Program-made: the position numbers and the translations under genes
Source: JBAZDV01 sp041669745
GTDB lineage: Archaea > Thermoplasmatota > Thermoplasmata > Methanomassiliicoccales > Methanomethylophilaceae
Assembly: GCA_041669745.1 (NCBI GenBank)
Contig: JBAYAO010000065.1
Coordinates: forward strand, 1-8,644
Direction: 5' to 3'
DNA length: 8,644 bases
Part shown: positions 1 to 5,555 of the stretch, piece by piece
Numbering within the stretch: the first letter of the stretch is position 1
Layout of the letters: each line of letters opens with the position of its first letter
The notes under the pieces: generated by a model
Told to the model about the DNA's origin: nothing
The model's database searches: none
What the model saw: only the letters and a program-made list of their open reading frames with translations

Positions 1-96
1 AGGGGCATAAAACTGGAGAGAAGCAACGTATCCGTCGGTGAAGACGGCATCGAACACTATCCTTTATTCACAGCATCGTTCGTCAGATTTCTCTGA
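1..96 (+). CDS. Possible 3' end of an unidentified upstream gene
   Basis: Frame 1 is open from the left edge to a TGA at 94–96, giving 31 residues that end in SFVRFL. The other two plus-strand frames hit stops earlier. The fragment is too short to identify and shows no motif. It lies about 90 bases before the ubiquitin-like operon and is separated from it by a TATA-like sequence, so it is probably a different transcription unit. A minus-strand frame is also open here, so the real coding strand is uncertain. Confidence 0.25.
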   Translation, partial: RGIKLERSNVSVGEDGIEHYPLFTASFVRFL

Positions 97-156
97 TGAT
101 ACGATCGATATCGTGCGGAACGGCACTGTATAGGATACGGATGAACGGGGGCACAG

Positions 157-163
157 TATTTTA
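157..163 (+). promoter_or_regulatory. TATA box of the ubiquitin-like operon
   Basis: The sequence TATTTTA lies about 30 bases before the ATG at 187. Archaeal transcription usually starts 25–30 bases downstream of the TATA box, which puts the start almost on the ATG. There is no clear GGTGA-type ribosome-binding site before 187. Together these suggest a leaderless transcript. This is inferred from spacing only. Confidence 0.45.
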
Positions 164-186
164 CTTTCAAATCCATTCCGCCAGGG

Positions 187-960
187 ATGATCGCCTCTGG
201 CTTTCCCGACGGGGACCGTTTCGACAGGATGAGACGCGTGGATTGGATAGACATGGATTCCATCCGAGAAGCAAGATGTCTCGTCGTCGGTGCCGGGGCT
301 CTGGGCAACGAGGTCGTGAAGGACATGGTCCTCGCGGGTTTCAGAGACATCACCGTGGTGGATATGGACGACATAGTCGTATCCAATCTGAGCAGATGCC
401 TGTTCTTCAGGGAATCCGACGTCAGGAGGGTCATGAAGGCGGATGTCGTAGCGGAACGCGCTTCGGAATTGGATCCGGAAGCGAGCATCACACCGTTGGT
501 GATGAAAGTACAGGACCTGGACGACTGGAACTTCGATGTAATCGCAGGATGTTTGGATAACATCTCGGCTAGGATGCATGTCAATTCCCATGCGTATTAC
601 CACGATATTCCGTATGTGGACGGTGCGACGGACGGTTTTTACGGCAAGATACAGGTCGTGCTTCCGGGTGGACCGTGTCTGCAGTGTGCGATGAACCGTT
701 CGCACGTCAGGGAGACGGAGAAGAGGTTCACATGCACCGGCAGCGGATCCGCTTACGTCCCGAAGACCGCTTCCGATATCACTACGACTTCCGTCATAGC
801 TGGTATGCAGGTCAGGGAGGTCATGAAGATAGTATCGGGAAGGACGGACATGTGCACAGAGCACGTGTCGTACTACGACGGGAACAAAGGGGAGATGTGC
901 ACGTTGAAGGTATCCGTCGACAGGGAGTGCCATAACCACAGCTATAAACGAAATGGATGA
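187..960 (+). CDS. E1-like ubiquitin-activating enzyme (ThiF/MoeB/UBA fold)
   Basis: Predicted to adenylate the C-terminal glycine of the modifier encoded next and carry it as a thioester. The 257-residue protein is one Rossmann-type adenylation domain. Near the start RFDRMRRVDW matches the family N-terminus, with Arg14 in the place of the MoeB arginine finger. The nucleotide loop GAGALG is at 35–40, followed by Asp59, Asn67, Arg70, Lys84 and the conserved Asp124. A zinc-type CxxC is at 164–167. Cys183 in FTCTGSG sits where UBA3 has its catalytic Cys, followed by the usual Thr. A second zinc pair seems to be Cys248/His251 rather than two Cys. There is no C-terminal ubiquitin-fold domain. The start at 187 keeps the family N-terminus and fits the TATA spacing. 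The neighbouring Ubl, E2 and JAMM genes argue for conjugation rather than a cofactor (ThiF/MoeB) role. Confidence 0.88.
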   Translation: MIASGFPDGDRFDRMRRVDWIDMDSIREARCLVVGAGALGNEVVKDMVLAGFRDITVVDMDDIVVSNLSRCLFFRESDVRRVMKADVVAERASELDPEASITPLVMKVQDLDDWNFDVIAGCLDNISARMHVNSHAYYHDIPYVDGATDGFYGKIQVVLPGGPCLQCAMNRSHVRETEKRFTCTGSGSAYVPKTASDITTTSVIAGMQVREVMKIVSGRTDMCTEHVSYYDGNKGEMCTLKVSVDRECHNHSYKRNG

Positions 961-1210
961 GAACATGAGTGTGGAGATATCGGTGAAGAACACAGCGAAC
1001 GGCGATTCGGTCAGGATGAGGGTCGATTCCAACGAGAGAGTGAGCGAGATAATAGACAGTGCCGCGGAATACTGGAAGAAGGATGCCGGAACATACGTTC
1101 TGAAGAAAGGGAAGACACTTCTGTGCGGCTCGGATACGGCTGCGGAGATCAATCTCATGAACGATGACATCCTGGAACTGCTGCCGGATCCGGAAGGCGG
1201 TCTAAGATGA
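953..1210 (+). CDS. Ubiquitin-like modifier (beta-grasp) with GG-LR C-terminus
   Basis: A small protein (85 residues from ATG 953, 81 from ATG 965) predicted to be the conjugated modifier. The register fits ubiquitin: strand VEISVKN, a second strand, helix at about 27–43, strand TYVLKKGKTL, and a last strand ILELLPDPEGG that aligns without gaps to ubiquitin's final LHLVLRLRGG. The diglycine is residues 82–83 and is followed by Leu-Arg, so the ORF encodes a precursor. Acidic and proline residues (DPE) replace ubiquitin's RLR just before the GG, which suggests a dedicated E1. Lysines at 12, 42, 43, 51, 52 and 54 could support chains. ATG 953 overlaps the E1 stop by eight bases. ATG 965 is also possible because it has GGATGAG just upstream. 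The gene overlaps E2 by ATGA. Identification rests on fold pattern, tail and context. Confidence 0.85.
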   Translation: MDENMSVEISVKNTANGDSVRMRVDSNERVSEIIDSAAEYWKKDAGTYVLKKGKTLLCGSDTAAEINLMNDDILELLPDPEGGLR

Positions 1211-1686
1211 GTTACCCGAGGGAGGTCGTCCTGAAGAGGCTGACATCCGAACTGAGGGAATGCTCGAAGTATCTGGATAAGGACACGGTCATCGATCCGG
1301 AGTTGGCCGAGTTCCCCATCGTGATAGAGATGCAGATGAGGAACATACTGGGTTATGAGACGAAGGACAGGATAATCAGTGATCACAGGTTCGCAATAAC
1401 GATAACGCAGGACTACGGCGAAAGGAAACCCGATGTCCGATGGAGGACGCACATATTCCATCCGAACATCATGGATCCGGATGACGGTGGGTACGTCTGC
1501 ATCAAACTCCTGAACGAATGGTCCTACGGAACCAGACTGTCATCGTTCATAAAGAGCATCGAACTGTTGGTCTCGGAACCGAACTACCGCAGTCCGTTCA
1601 TGACGAGGTCCTGCATGGAAGCAGCGGAGTTCTTCAGAGATAACACCACCAGGTTCAGCGCGTCTATAACATACGGTGAGAAATGA
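1207..1686 (+). CDS. E2-like ubiquitin-conjugating enzyme (UBC fold)
   Basis: Predicted to take the modifier from the E1 onto a cysteine and pass it to target lysines. The 159-residue protein is a single UBC domain of normal E2 length. The HPN motif is at 85–87, the catalytic Cys98 lies in GGYVCIKLL, and the conserved Trp105 follows seven residues later, exactly as in eukaryotic E2s. After the helix FIKSIELL come SEPNYRSP and an alpha-helical tail, matching the eukaryotic DPNPDDP region. Asn87 to Cys98 is 11 residues, against about 8 in UbcH5-type enzymes, so there is a small insertion (DPDD) before the active site. The beta-strand part is divergent. The start overlaps the Ubl stop by ATGA and the end overlaps the JAMM gene the same way, so translation is probably coupled. 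All core catalytic motifs are present. Confidence 0.9.
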   Translation: MSYPREVVLKRLTSELRECSKYLDKDTVIDPELAEFPIVIEMQMRNILGYETKDRIISDHRFAITITQDYGERKPDVRWRTHIFHPNIMDPDDGGYVCIKLLNEWSYGTRLSSFIKSIELLVSEPNYRSPFMTRSCMEAAEFFRDNTTRFSASITYGEK

Positions 1687-2195
1687 CTCCGACGATCATC
1701 TCCGGCGAGAAAATGAACAAGCCCTTCAGAAAGAGGGCCGTACCATCGGCGAGACTTTTCGTTACCGAGGACGAGATCGACCGTATGATAGGTCATGCCG
1801 AACACGGGATGGGAGAGAACAAGGAGGTACTGGGTCTCCTGGTAGGAAGGTTCTTCAGGGACGACGGCGGGGAATATGCCGTGGTCGACAAGGCCATAAC
1901 ATCGCCGTTGGTTGCGAACGACGTGAATGTGAGATTCGATGAACGTGGACTGGTGAGTCTGTTCGATCTGCTGGATCCGGAGACGGAGAGGGAGAAGGTC
2001 GTCGTAGGGTGGTACCACTCCCATCTGGACTGCGGTTGTTTCATGTCGGATACCGATATAAGGACGCAGAACGGGCTGTTCGGCGGCGAATGCGGTTTCG
2101 CACTGGTCGTGGATCCGGTGAGAGGGGAGCTCAAGGTGTTCGACAGTACTCCGGACGATCCGAAACCGGTCGATATGATAGTGATGGAGAATTAG
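1683..2195 (+). CDS. JAMM/MPN+ metalloprotease, Rpn11-like deubiquitinase
   Basis: A zinc isopeptidase predicted to trim the Ubl precursor after Gly-Gly and to remove the modifier from targets. The 170-residue protein is an MPN domain with the full JAMM set: Glu48 in EVLGLLVG, His112 and His114 in GWYHSH, Ser122 and Asp125. The stretch GWYHSHLDCGCFMSDTD, followed by TQN and VVDP, is much closer to eukaryotic Rpn11/CSN5 than to bacterial RadC- or Mec+-type JAB proteins. No extra domain is attached. The ATG at 1683 lies in an ATGA overlap with E2, behind GGTGAG; ATG 1713 is a weaker alternative because the domain begins near residue 24. The stop is TAG, the only amber stop among the complete genes here. 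The end overlaps by four bases the end of the oppositely oriented hxlB gene. Confidence 0.92.
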   Translation: MTPTIISGEKMNKPFRKRAVPSARLFVTEDEIDRMIGHAEHGMGENKEVLGLLVGRFFRDDGGEYAVVDKAITSPLVANDVNVRFDERGLVSLFDLLDPETEREKVVVGWYHSHLDCGCFMSDTDIRTQNGLFGGECGFALVVDPVRGELKVFDSTPDDPKPVDMIVMEN

Positions 2196-2734
2196 ACCCA
2201 GATAGCGTGTTTCTTACGCATGTCGTTCTCGGTGACGCCGAGTCTCTTCATTATACAAGGGACGAGACTGTCGAAGAATATGCCGACGGTATCCTCGAAC
2301 ACGGTACCCAGCGGGGCGAGCTCACCGGCGGCCTCGTTGTTCTCGACGTTTATGAGGATCACCGCGCTGGAAGCGTGCGCCAATTTGCTGGTGGGTGTCG
2401 ATGTTATGCATATCACGTACGAACCTATGCGCCTTGCGATGTTCGCCGTCTGAACGGCCGACATCGTCTCCCCGGTGTTGGAGATGAGTATCGTAAGATC
2501 GTCATCCTTTATGATGGGGGTGGTCATATCACCGACGAAATGCACGTCCAGTCCGACCTGGACCAGACGTACCGCGAACAGCTGACCGATGAGTCCAGAC
2601 CGTCCGGAACCGTATATGAATATCGTCTTCTTGCTGAGTATCAGGTCGATCAGTTTGTCCTGGACCTCGCTGTCTATGGAACACACGGATTTACGTACAT
2701 TCTCCAGGATATAGTCCAAGGACCGGGTCCTCAT
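2192..2734 (-). CDS. hxlB: 6-phospho-3-hexuloisomerase (SIS domain)
   Basis: Interconverts 3-hexulose 6-phosphate and fructose 6-phosphate, the isomerase half of the ribulose monophosphate route. Archaea use this route mainly in reverse to make ribulose 5-phosphate. The protein is a single SIS domain of about 180 residues. It has the sugar-phosphate loop GSGRSG (44–49 when counted from ATG 2740), SNTGET (88–92), APLGTVFED with the conserved Glu, and the typical C-terminal end MKRLGV…MRKKHA containing His178. I prefer ATG 2734 because GAGGA lies six bases before it, whereas ATG 2740 directly abuts that motif. ATG 2740 overlaps the stop of the gene upstream. The partner synthase (hxlA) is not in the window. 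Other SIS isomerases are possible, but the C-terminal motif favours PHI. Confidence 0.82.
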   Translation of the reverse strand: MRTRSLDYILENVRKSVCSIDSEVQDKLIDLILSKKTIFIYGSGRSGLIGQLFAVRLVQVGLDVHFVGDMTTPIIKDDDLTILISNTGETMSAVQTANIARRIGSYVICITSTPTSKLAHASSAVILINVENNEAAGELAPLGTVFEDTVGIFFDSLVPCIMKRLGVTENDMRKKHAIWV

Positions 2735-2736
2735 CT

Positions 2737-3795
2737 TCATTCCTCGGCTCCGGTCCCGGCGGTGGCCATAGCGTCCTCCGCATTCTTCTTCTTGATCCTG
2801 ATGGCCTTTGCGACCTTTTTGCTGAGATATCTCTCGTGGATGATCCTCATGTACATGGCGTCATGTTCCAAGAGCGGCGATGACGAGATGATGGTCATCT
2901 CGGGTTTCAGTTCGACGAGGCATTCCGCCAGCGTGTCGAACTTGAGGTCACCTTTCTTGATGGGCGTCAGCCTATGCTCGTTGCCGTCCGAATGTTCGAC
3001 ACCGGCGAACAACGCGTGGATGCCATTCTTGCAGTAGGGCTGCACCTGTTCGATGACGTATTTGAAATCGTCAGGCTCCAGAAGGGAGCCAGAGGTACGT
3101 GCGTGGTAATGCGGGAAGTTGAGCACCGGAACAAGACCCTTGATCTCCTTGCAGATGTCAAGCACCTGATCCAAGGAGCCGAAGACATCCTGCTGACCCG
3201 TGATCTCCACTCCGAGTTTCGGTTTCAGTCCCGCTTCCTTCCACCAGCTCATCAGATCCGACACGTTCTCGTATATGTTCGCATCGACGGTCTCCTCGTC
3301 ATGCAGTCCGTTGTACAATCCGAGGTTGGTTACGACCACGTCACCTCCCAATGCGTTCACTATGACGCCGGCATGCCTTATGCTGTCCACGCAGGTCACC
3401 GTGAGCTCATCGTTTGAGCCGAGGTCCATGTAGTTCGGCGTATGCAAAGAGACGGCCACATCCAGTCTCTTGGCCATCTTACCTATCGGATAAAGATCGC
3501 CGAAGGAATTCGTGATGCCGTATATCATCTGTATGAGGACATCGTCCTCCTCTATGGGCATGTCCGGATCCGTAATGGATTCGTCATCCCTTATGATCTC
3601 CACGACAAGACGGTCCTTGAGGTCCCTTATCGTAAGTCCCACGTCTTCCTCGTTAGGGTATATGTCCTGCGTTCCCGCCCTGACCATCTGGATCTCCAGA
3701 GCCGTCAGGCTGAGGTTGTGGATATCTTCGACACCATCTTTCAGTGTGCGCCCTTTGCAGGAAAGCGGAATACCGGCAGGTCCGAATCTGATCAT
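2737..3795 (-). CDS. AP endonuclease family 2-like TIM-barrel protein, divergent metal site
   Basis: The 352-residue protein belongs to the endonuclease IV / xylose-isomerase-like TIM-barrel group. The start FGPAGIPLSCKGRT and the later VSLHTPNYMDLGS, LGVEITG and SPLLEHDAMYM follow archaeal members of this family. His118, Glu197 and His229 occupy metal-ligand positions. Other usual ligands look changed: Asn157 for the second His, Asn226 for Asp, Leu262 for a His, and Ser306 for the last Glu. Residues about 45–100 form an acidic insertion between the first strand and VSLHTPN. A basic stretch and an Ala/Gly-rich tail close the protein. Classical AP-endonuclease activity is therefore doubtful; a non-catalytic or sugar-related role is possible. 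GGTGA lies four bases before the ATG. It is the first gene of a pair with hxlB, overlapping it by ATGA if hxlB starts at 2740. Confidence 0.75.
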   Translation of the reverse strand: MIRFGPAGIPLSCKGRTLKDGVEDIHNLSLTALEIQMVRAGTQDIYPNEEDVGLTIRDLKDRLVVEIIRDDESITDPDMPIEEDDVLIQMIYGITNSFGDLYPIGKMAKRLDVAVSLHTPNYMDLGSNDELTVTCVDSIRHAGVIVNALGGDVVVTNLGLYNGLHDEETVDANIYENVSDLMSWWKEAGLKPKLGVEITGQQDVFGSLDQVLDICKEIKGLVPVLNFPHYHARTSGSLLEPDDFKYVIEQVQPYCKNGIHALFAGVEHSDGNEHRLTPIKKGDLKFDTLAECLVELKPEMTIISSSPLLEHDAMYMRIIHERYLSKKVAKAIRIKKKNAEDAMATAGTGAEE

Positions 3796-3799
3796 TTAA

Positions 3800-3804
3800 T
3801 CACC
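3800..3804 (-). promoter_or_regulatory. Ribosome-binding site of the TIM-barrel gene
   Basis: Read on the minus strand, GGTGA precedes the ATG at 3795 by four bases. It supports this start and uses the same motif as the ribosomal genes on the other strand. Confidence 0.6.
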
Positions 3805-3831
3805 GTGAAGTATCAGTGCTAACTCGCTCTT

Positions 3832-3840
3832 ATTATTTAA
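3832..3840 (-). promoter_or_regulatory. TATA box for the TIM-barrel/hxlB operon
   Basis: On the minus strand TTAAATAAT lies about 40 bases before the ATG at 3795. Initiation 25 bases downstream would leave a leader of roughly 15 bases containing the GGTGA site. Confidence 0.5.
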
Positions 3841-3891
3841 CGAATCTCAATTTCGTCGTATGGGGGATGCGACCGTTCGTTGCCGTTCCTC

Positions 3892-3899
3892 TTATATAG
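3892..3899 (+). promoter_or_regulatory. TATA box of the ribosomal protein/rpoN operon
   Basis: TTATATAG is a near-ideal archaeal TATA box, about 80 bases before the eL18 start, predicting initiation near 3918–3925. A second AT-rich element, TTTATTAA at 3921–3928, could be a second promoter starting near 3950. The leader between them and the gene has inverted repeats. Confidence 0.55.
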
Positions 3900-3974
3900 G
3901 GAGGGACAGGCAGGAATAGCTTTATTAACAACCTCTCCATTGGAGCAATACCCGATGTCGGGAGAGTCAGTATT

Positions 3975-4337
3975 ATGAAGAAAAACTTCAAGACAGATCC
4001 ATACCTCATCGCTTTGATCTCAGATCTAAAGGCGAAAGAGAGGGAAACCGGAGCTGCGATCTGGCGAGACATTGCTAAGAGGCTTGAGAAACCCAAGAGG
4101 AACTGGGCCGAGGCGAATCTTAGCAAACTCGAGAGATATGCAAAGGACGGGGACTTGGTAATAGTTCCCGGAAAGGTCCTTGCAGCCGGCAGCATAAGCA
4201 AGAAAGTGACCGTCGCCGCGTTCAGCTTCTCGGAGGCAGCGCAGGCAGCTATTGTAGCATCAGGCGGAAAGACCATGACGATCGCGGATCTCATGGCTCA
4301 GAACCCGAAGGGTTCCAACGTTAGGATCATGGGGTGA
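3975..4337 (+). CDS. rpl18e: Ribosomal protein eL18 (L18e)
   Basis: A component of the archaeal large ribosomal subunit. The 120-residue protein has the family's usual length and sequence, with WRDIAKRLEKPKRNWAEAN near the start, VVPGKVLAAG-type core residues (VIVPGKVLAAG), and a C-terminal end GSNVRIMG. It begins the conserved archaeal block eL18–uL13–uS9–RpoN. GGGAGAG lies about ten bases before the ATG and serves as a loosely spaced ribosome-binding site. The stop is five bases before the uL13 start. Confidence 0.96.
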   Translation: MKKNFKTDPYLIALISDLKAKERETGAAIWRDIAKRLEKPKRNWAEANLSKLERYAKDGDLVIVPGKVLAAGSISKKVTVAAFSFSEAAQAAIVASGGKTMTIADLMAQNPKGSNVRIMG

Positions 4338-4342
4338 TTTCG
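4338..4342 (+). promoter_or_regulatory. Start-deciding spacer and GGTGA sites inside the ribosomal operon
   Basis: GGTGA at 4333–4337 lies five bases before ATG 4343 and overlaps the eL18 stop. The same motif recurs at 4764–4768, five bases before GTG 4774, and at 5173–5177, four bases before ATG 5182. This repeated spacing fixes the starts of uL13, uS9 and RpoN downstream of the longest open frames. Confidence 0.65.
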
Positions 4343-4768
4343 ATGGTTACTATAATAGACGGGAAGGATGCGGTGCTCGGAAGGCTCGCGAGTCTCATAG
4401 CGAAGAGGATCATGGAAGGCGAGGAGATCGTCGTCGTGAACTCCGAAAGTATCATAGTTACGGGCGAGAAATCAGCTGTTTTCGAGGATTATTACAACAG
4501 ATACATCCGCGGCGAGTGTAAGAAGAGAAAAGGTCCGTTCTATCCCCGCAGGGCCGATCTCCTGTTCAAGAGATCCGTCAGGGGAATGATCCCCTGGTAC
4601 AACACCTCGGGCAGAGAGGCATACAGAAGACTTCACGTCTTCGTCGGAACACCTCAGCAGTTCACTGAGTCCGAGAAGGAGAAAGCAGAGTATGCCATGA
4701 AGAAGATCGGCGGCAAGTATACTACCCTGGGAGCCGTTTCTAAATTCCTGGGCTCGAATGTTAGGTGA
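4343..4768 (+). CDS. rpl13: Ribosomal protein uL13
   Basis: A large-subunit protein of 141 residues, the usual archaeal length. It begins MVTIIDGKDAVLGRLAS, the characteristic uL13 N-terminus, and contains KKRKGPFYPRRADLLFKRSV and GMIPW, which are conserved in archaeal L13. An in-frame GTG at 4334 would add three residues, but the GGTGA site and the family N-terminus both place the start at 4343. It is flanked by eL18 and uS9 with five-base gaps, consistent with one transcript. Confidence 0.96.
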   Translation: MVTIIDGKDAVLGRLASLIAKRIMEGEEIVVVNSESIIVTGEKSAVFEDYYNRYIRGECKKRKGPFYPRRADLLFKRSVRGMIPWYNTSGREAYRRLHVFVGTPQQFTESEKEKAEYAMKKIGGKYTTLGAVSKFLGSNVR

Positions 4769-4773
4769 TTCCC

Positions 4774-5172
4774 GTGGATTTCGTTAATACAAGTGGAAAA
4801 AGAAAGACCGCAATCGCAAGGGCAGTCGTCAAGGAAGGGACCGGTAAGATTACGATCAACAAGATCCCCCTCAGCCTCTACTCCCCAGAGCTTGCAAGAC
4901 TCAAGATCGAAGAACCGATCGGACTGGCCTCCGACAAGGCGGCCAAGATCGACATCGCAGTCATCGTCAAGGGCGGCGGAGTGATGGGTCAGGCAGATGC
5001 CGTCAGGACGGCGATCGCGAGAGGGATGTGCGACTATTTCAAAGATGAGGAGCTGGAGGCGATGTTCAGAGCATACGACAGAACGCTCATCATCAACGAC
5101 GATCGCAGGAAGCTTCCGAAGAACCCGCTCGGTCATGGTGCCCGTGCGAAGAAGCAGAAGTCATACCGTTAA
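4774..5172 (+). CDS. rps9: Ribosomal protein uS9
   Basis: A small-subunit protein whose C-terminal tail reaches the decoding centre and contacts P-site tRNA. The 132-residue protein starts with NTSGKRKTAIARA, the S9 signature, has AVRTAIARGM in the middle, and ends in the basic tail KKQKSYR with the conserved terminal Arg. The start is taken as GTG 4774, because GGTGA stands five bases before it as in the neighbouring genes; GTG 4765 would overlap that motif and the uL13 stop. It is co-directional with uL13 and RpoN. Confidence 0.95.
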   Translation: MDFVNTSGKRKTAIARAVVKEGTGKITINKIPLSLYSPELARLKIEEPIGLASDKAAKIDIAVIVKGGGVMGQADAVRTAIARGMCDYFKDEELEAMFRAYDRTLIINDDRRKLPKNPLGHGARAKKQKSYR

Positions 5173-5181
5173 GGTGATTCG

Positions 5182-5373
5182 ATGATCATACCAGTAAGAT
5201 GTTTCACATGCGGAAAGGTCGTGGGTTCAGCCTACTCCAAGTACGTCACGCGTGTAGGAATGGGCGAAGATCCGCAGAAGGTGCTCGACGATCTTGGTCT
5301 CGAGAGATACTGCTGCCGTAGGATGATCATCTCCCACGCGAACCTTATAGAAGACATTTCTCCCCTAGGTTAA
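5182..5373 (+). CDS. rpoN: DNA-directed RNA polymerase subunit N (Rpb10 homologue)
   Basis: A small zinc-binding assembly subunit of archaeal RNA polymerase. The 63-residue protein matches the family throughout: the start MIIPVRCFTCGKV with Cys7 and Cys10, then the paired Cys44 and Cys45 in RYCCRRM, which together bind zinc. It lies nine bases after uS9 with GGTGA before the ATG, the normal euryarchaeal position. In many euryarchaea rpoK, eno and rpsB follow; here the next gene is tRNA-Pro followed by accessory DNA. Confidence 0.97.
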   Translation: MIIPVRCFTCGKVVGSAYSKYVTRVGMGEDPQKVLDDLGLERYCCRRMIISHANLIEDISPLG

Positions 5374-5398
5374 ACCCCTTCCAAACCCCTTCCAAACC
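5372..5398. repeat. Short direct repeat AAACCCCTTCC after rpoN
   Basis: Two exact 11-base copies (5372–5382 and 5383–5393) and a five-base partial third follow the rpoN stop, just before tRNA-Pro. The function is unknown. A pyrimidine-rich transcription end or processing region is possible, but there is no clear terminator hairpin. Confidence 0.5.
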
Positions 5399-5407
5399 TG
5401 TTAACAC

Positions 5408-5480
5408 GGGCCCGTGGGGTAGCTTGGTATCCTTCTTGCTTGGGGTGCAAGTAACTCCGGTTCAAATCCGGGCGGGCCCA
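5408..5480 (+). tRNA. tRNA-Pro (anticodon GGG)
   Basis: A full cloverleaf can be folded by eye. The acceptor GGGCCCG pairs with CGGGCCC (5473–5479) in seven pairs. The anticodon stem CTTGC/GCAAG encloses the loop TTGGGGT with anticodon GGG, which reads the Pro codon CCC. The T arm TCCGG/CCGGG encloses TTCAAAT. The D arm is short with a mismatch, and the variable loop is four bases. The discriminator is A at 5480. CCA is not fully encoded (the next bases are CCT), as expected in archaea. No intron is present. Its 3' end is repeated at 7427–7450, marking it as an integration target. Confidence 0.95.
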
Positions 5481-5482
5481 CC
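5459..5482 (+). repeat. Putative attachment site, tRNA-proximal copy
   Basis: This is the 3' end of tRNA-Pro. 22 of its 24 bases match 7427–7450, including 18 exact in a row (5465–5482 against 7433–7450). Integrases commonly use the T arm and acceptor of tRNA genes, leaving an intact tRNA at one end and a fragment at the other. Confidence 0.6.
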
Positions 5483-5555
5483 TAGAATCTGTAAATCAGT
5501 GTTACTCATGCCAATTGGATTGTTCTGAAATCATGGCAGATTGCTTTATCGAAAT

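Noticed and set aside
187..960. E1-like gene as ThiF/MoeB for thiamine or molybdopterin synthesis
   Set aside because: The linked Ubl, E2 and JAMM genes and the Cys183 context favour protein conjugation; no cofactor-synthesis genes are nearby.
64..1461. Long minus-strand open frame (465 codons) opposite the E1, Ubl and E2 genes
   Set aside because: It runs antisense to three genes with clear families and shows low-complexity, His/Arg/Val-rich sequence without domains; it is a codon-bias shadow.
2009..3037. 342-codon plus-strand frame opposite hxlB and the TIM-barrel gene
   Set aside because: It begins inside the JAMM gene in another frame and covers two well-recognised minus-strand genes; no domain is visible.
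2974..3822. Several plus-strand frames over the TIM-barrel gene
   Set aside because: All are antisense to a clear protein family and have no start signals.
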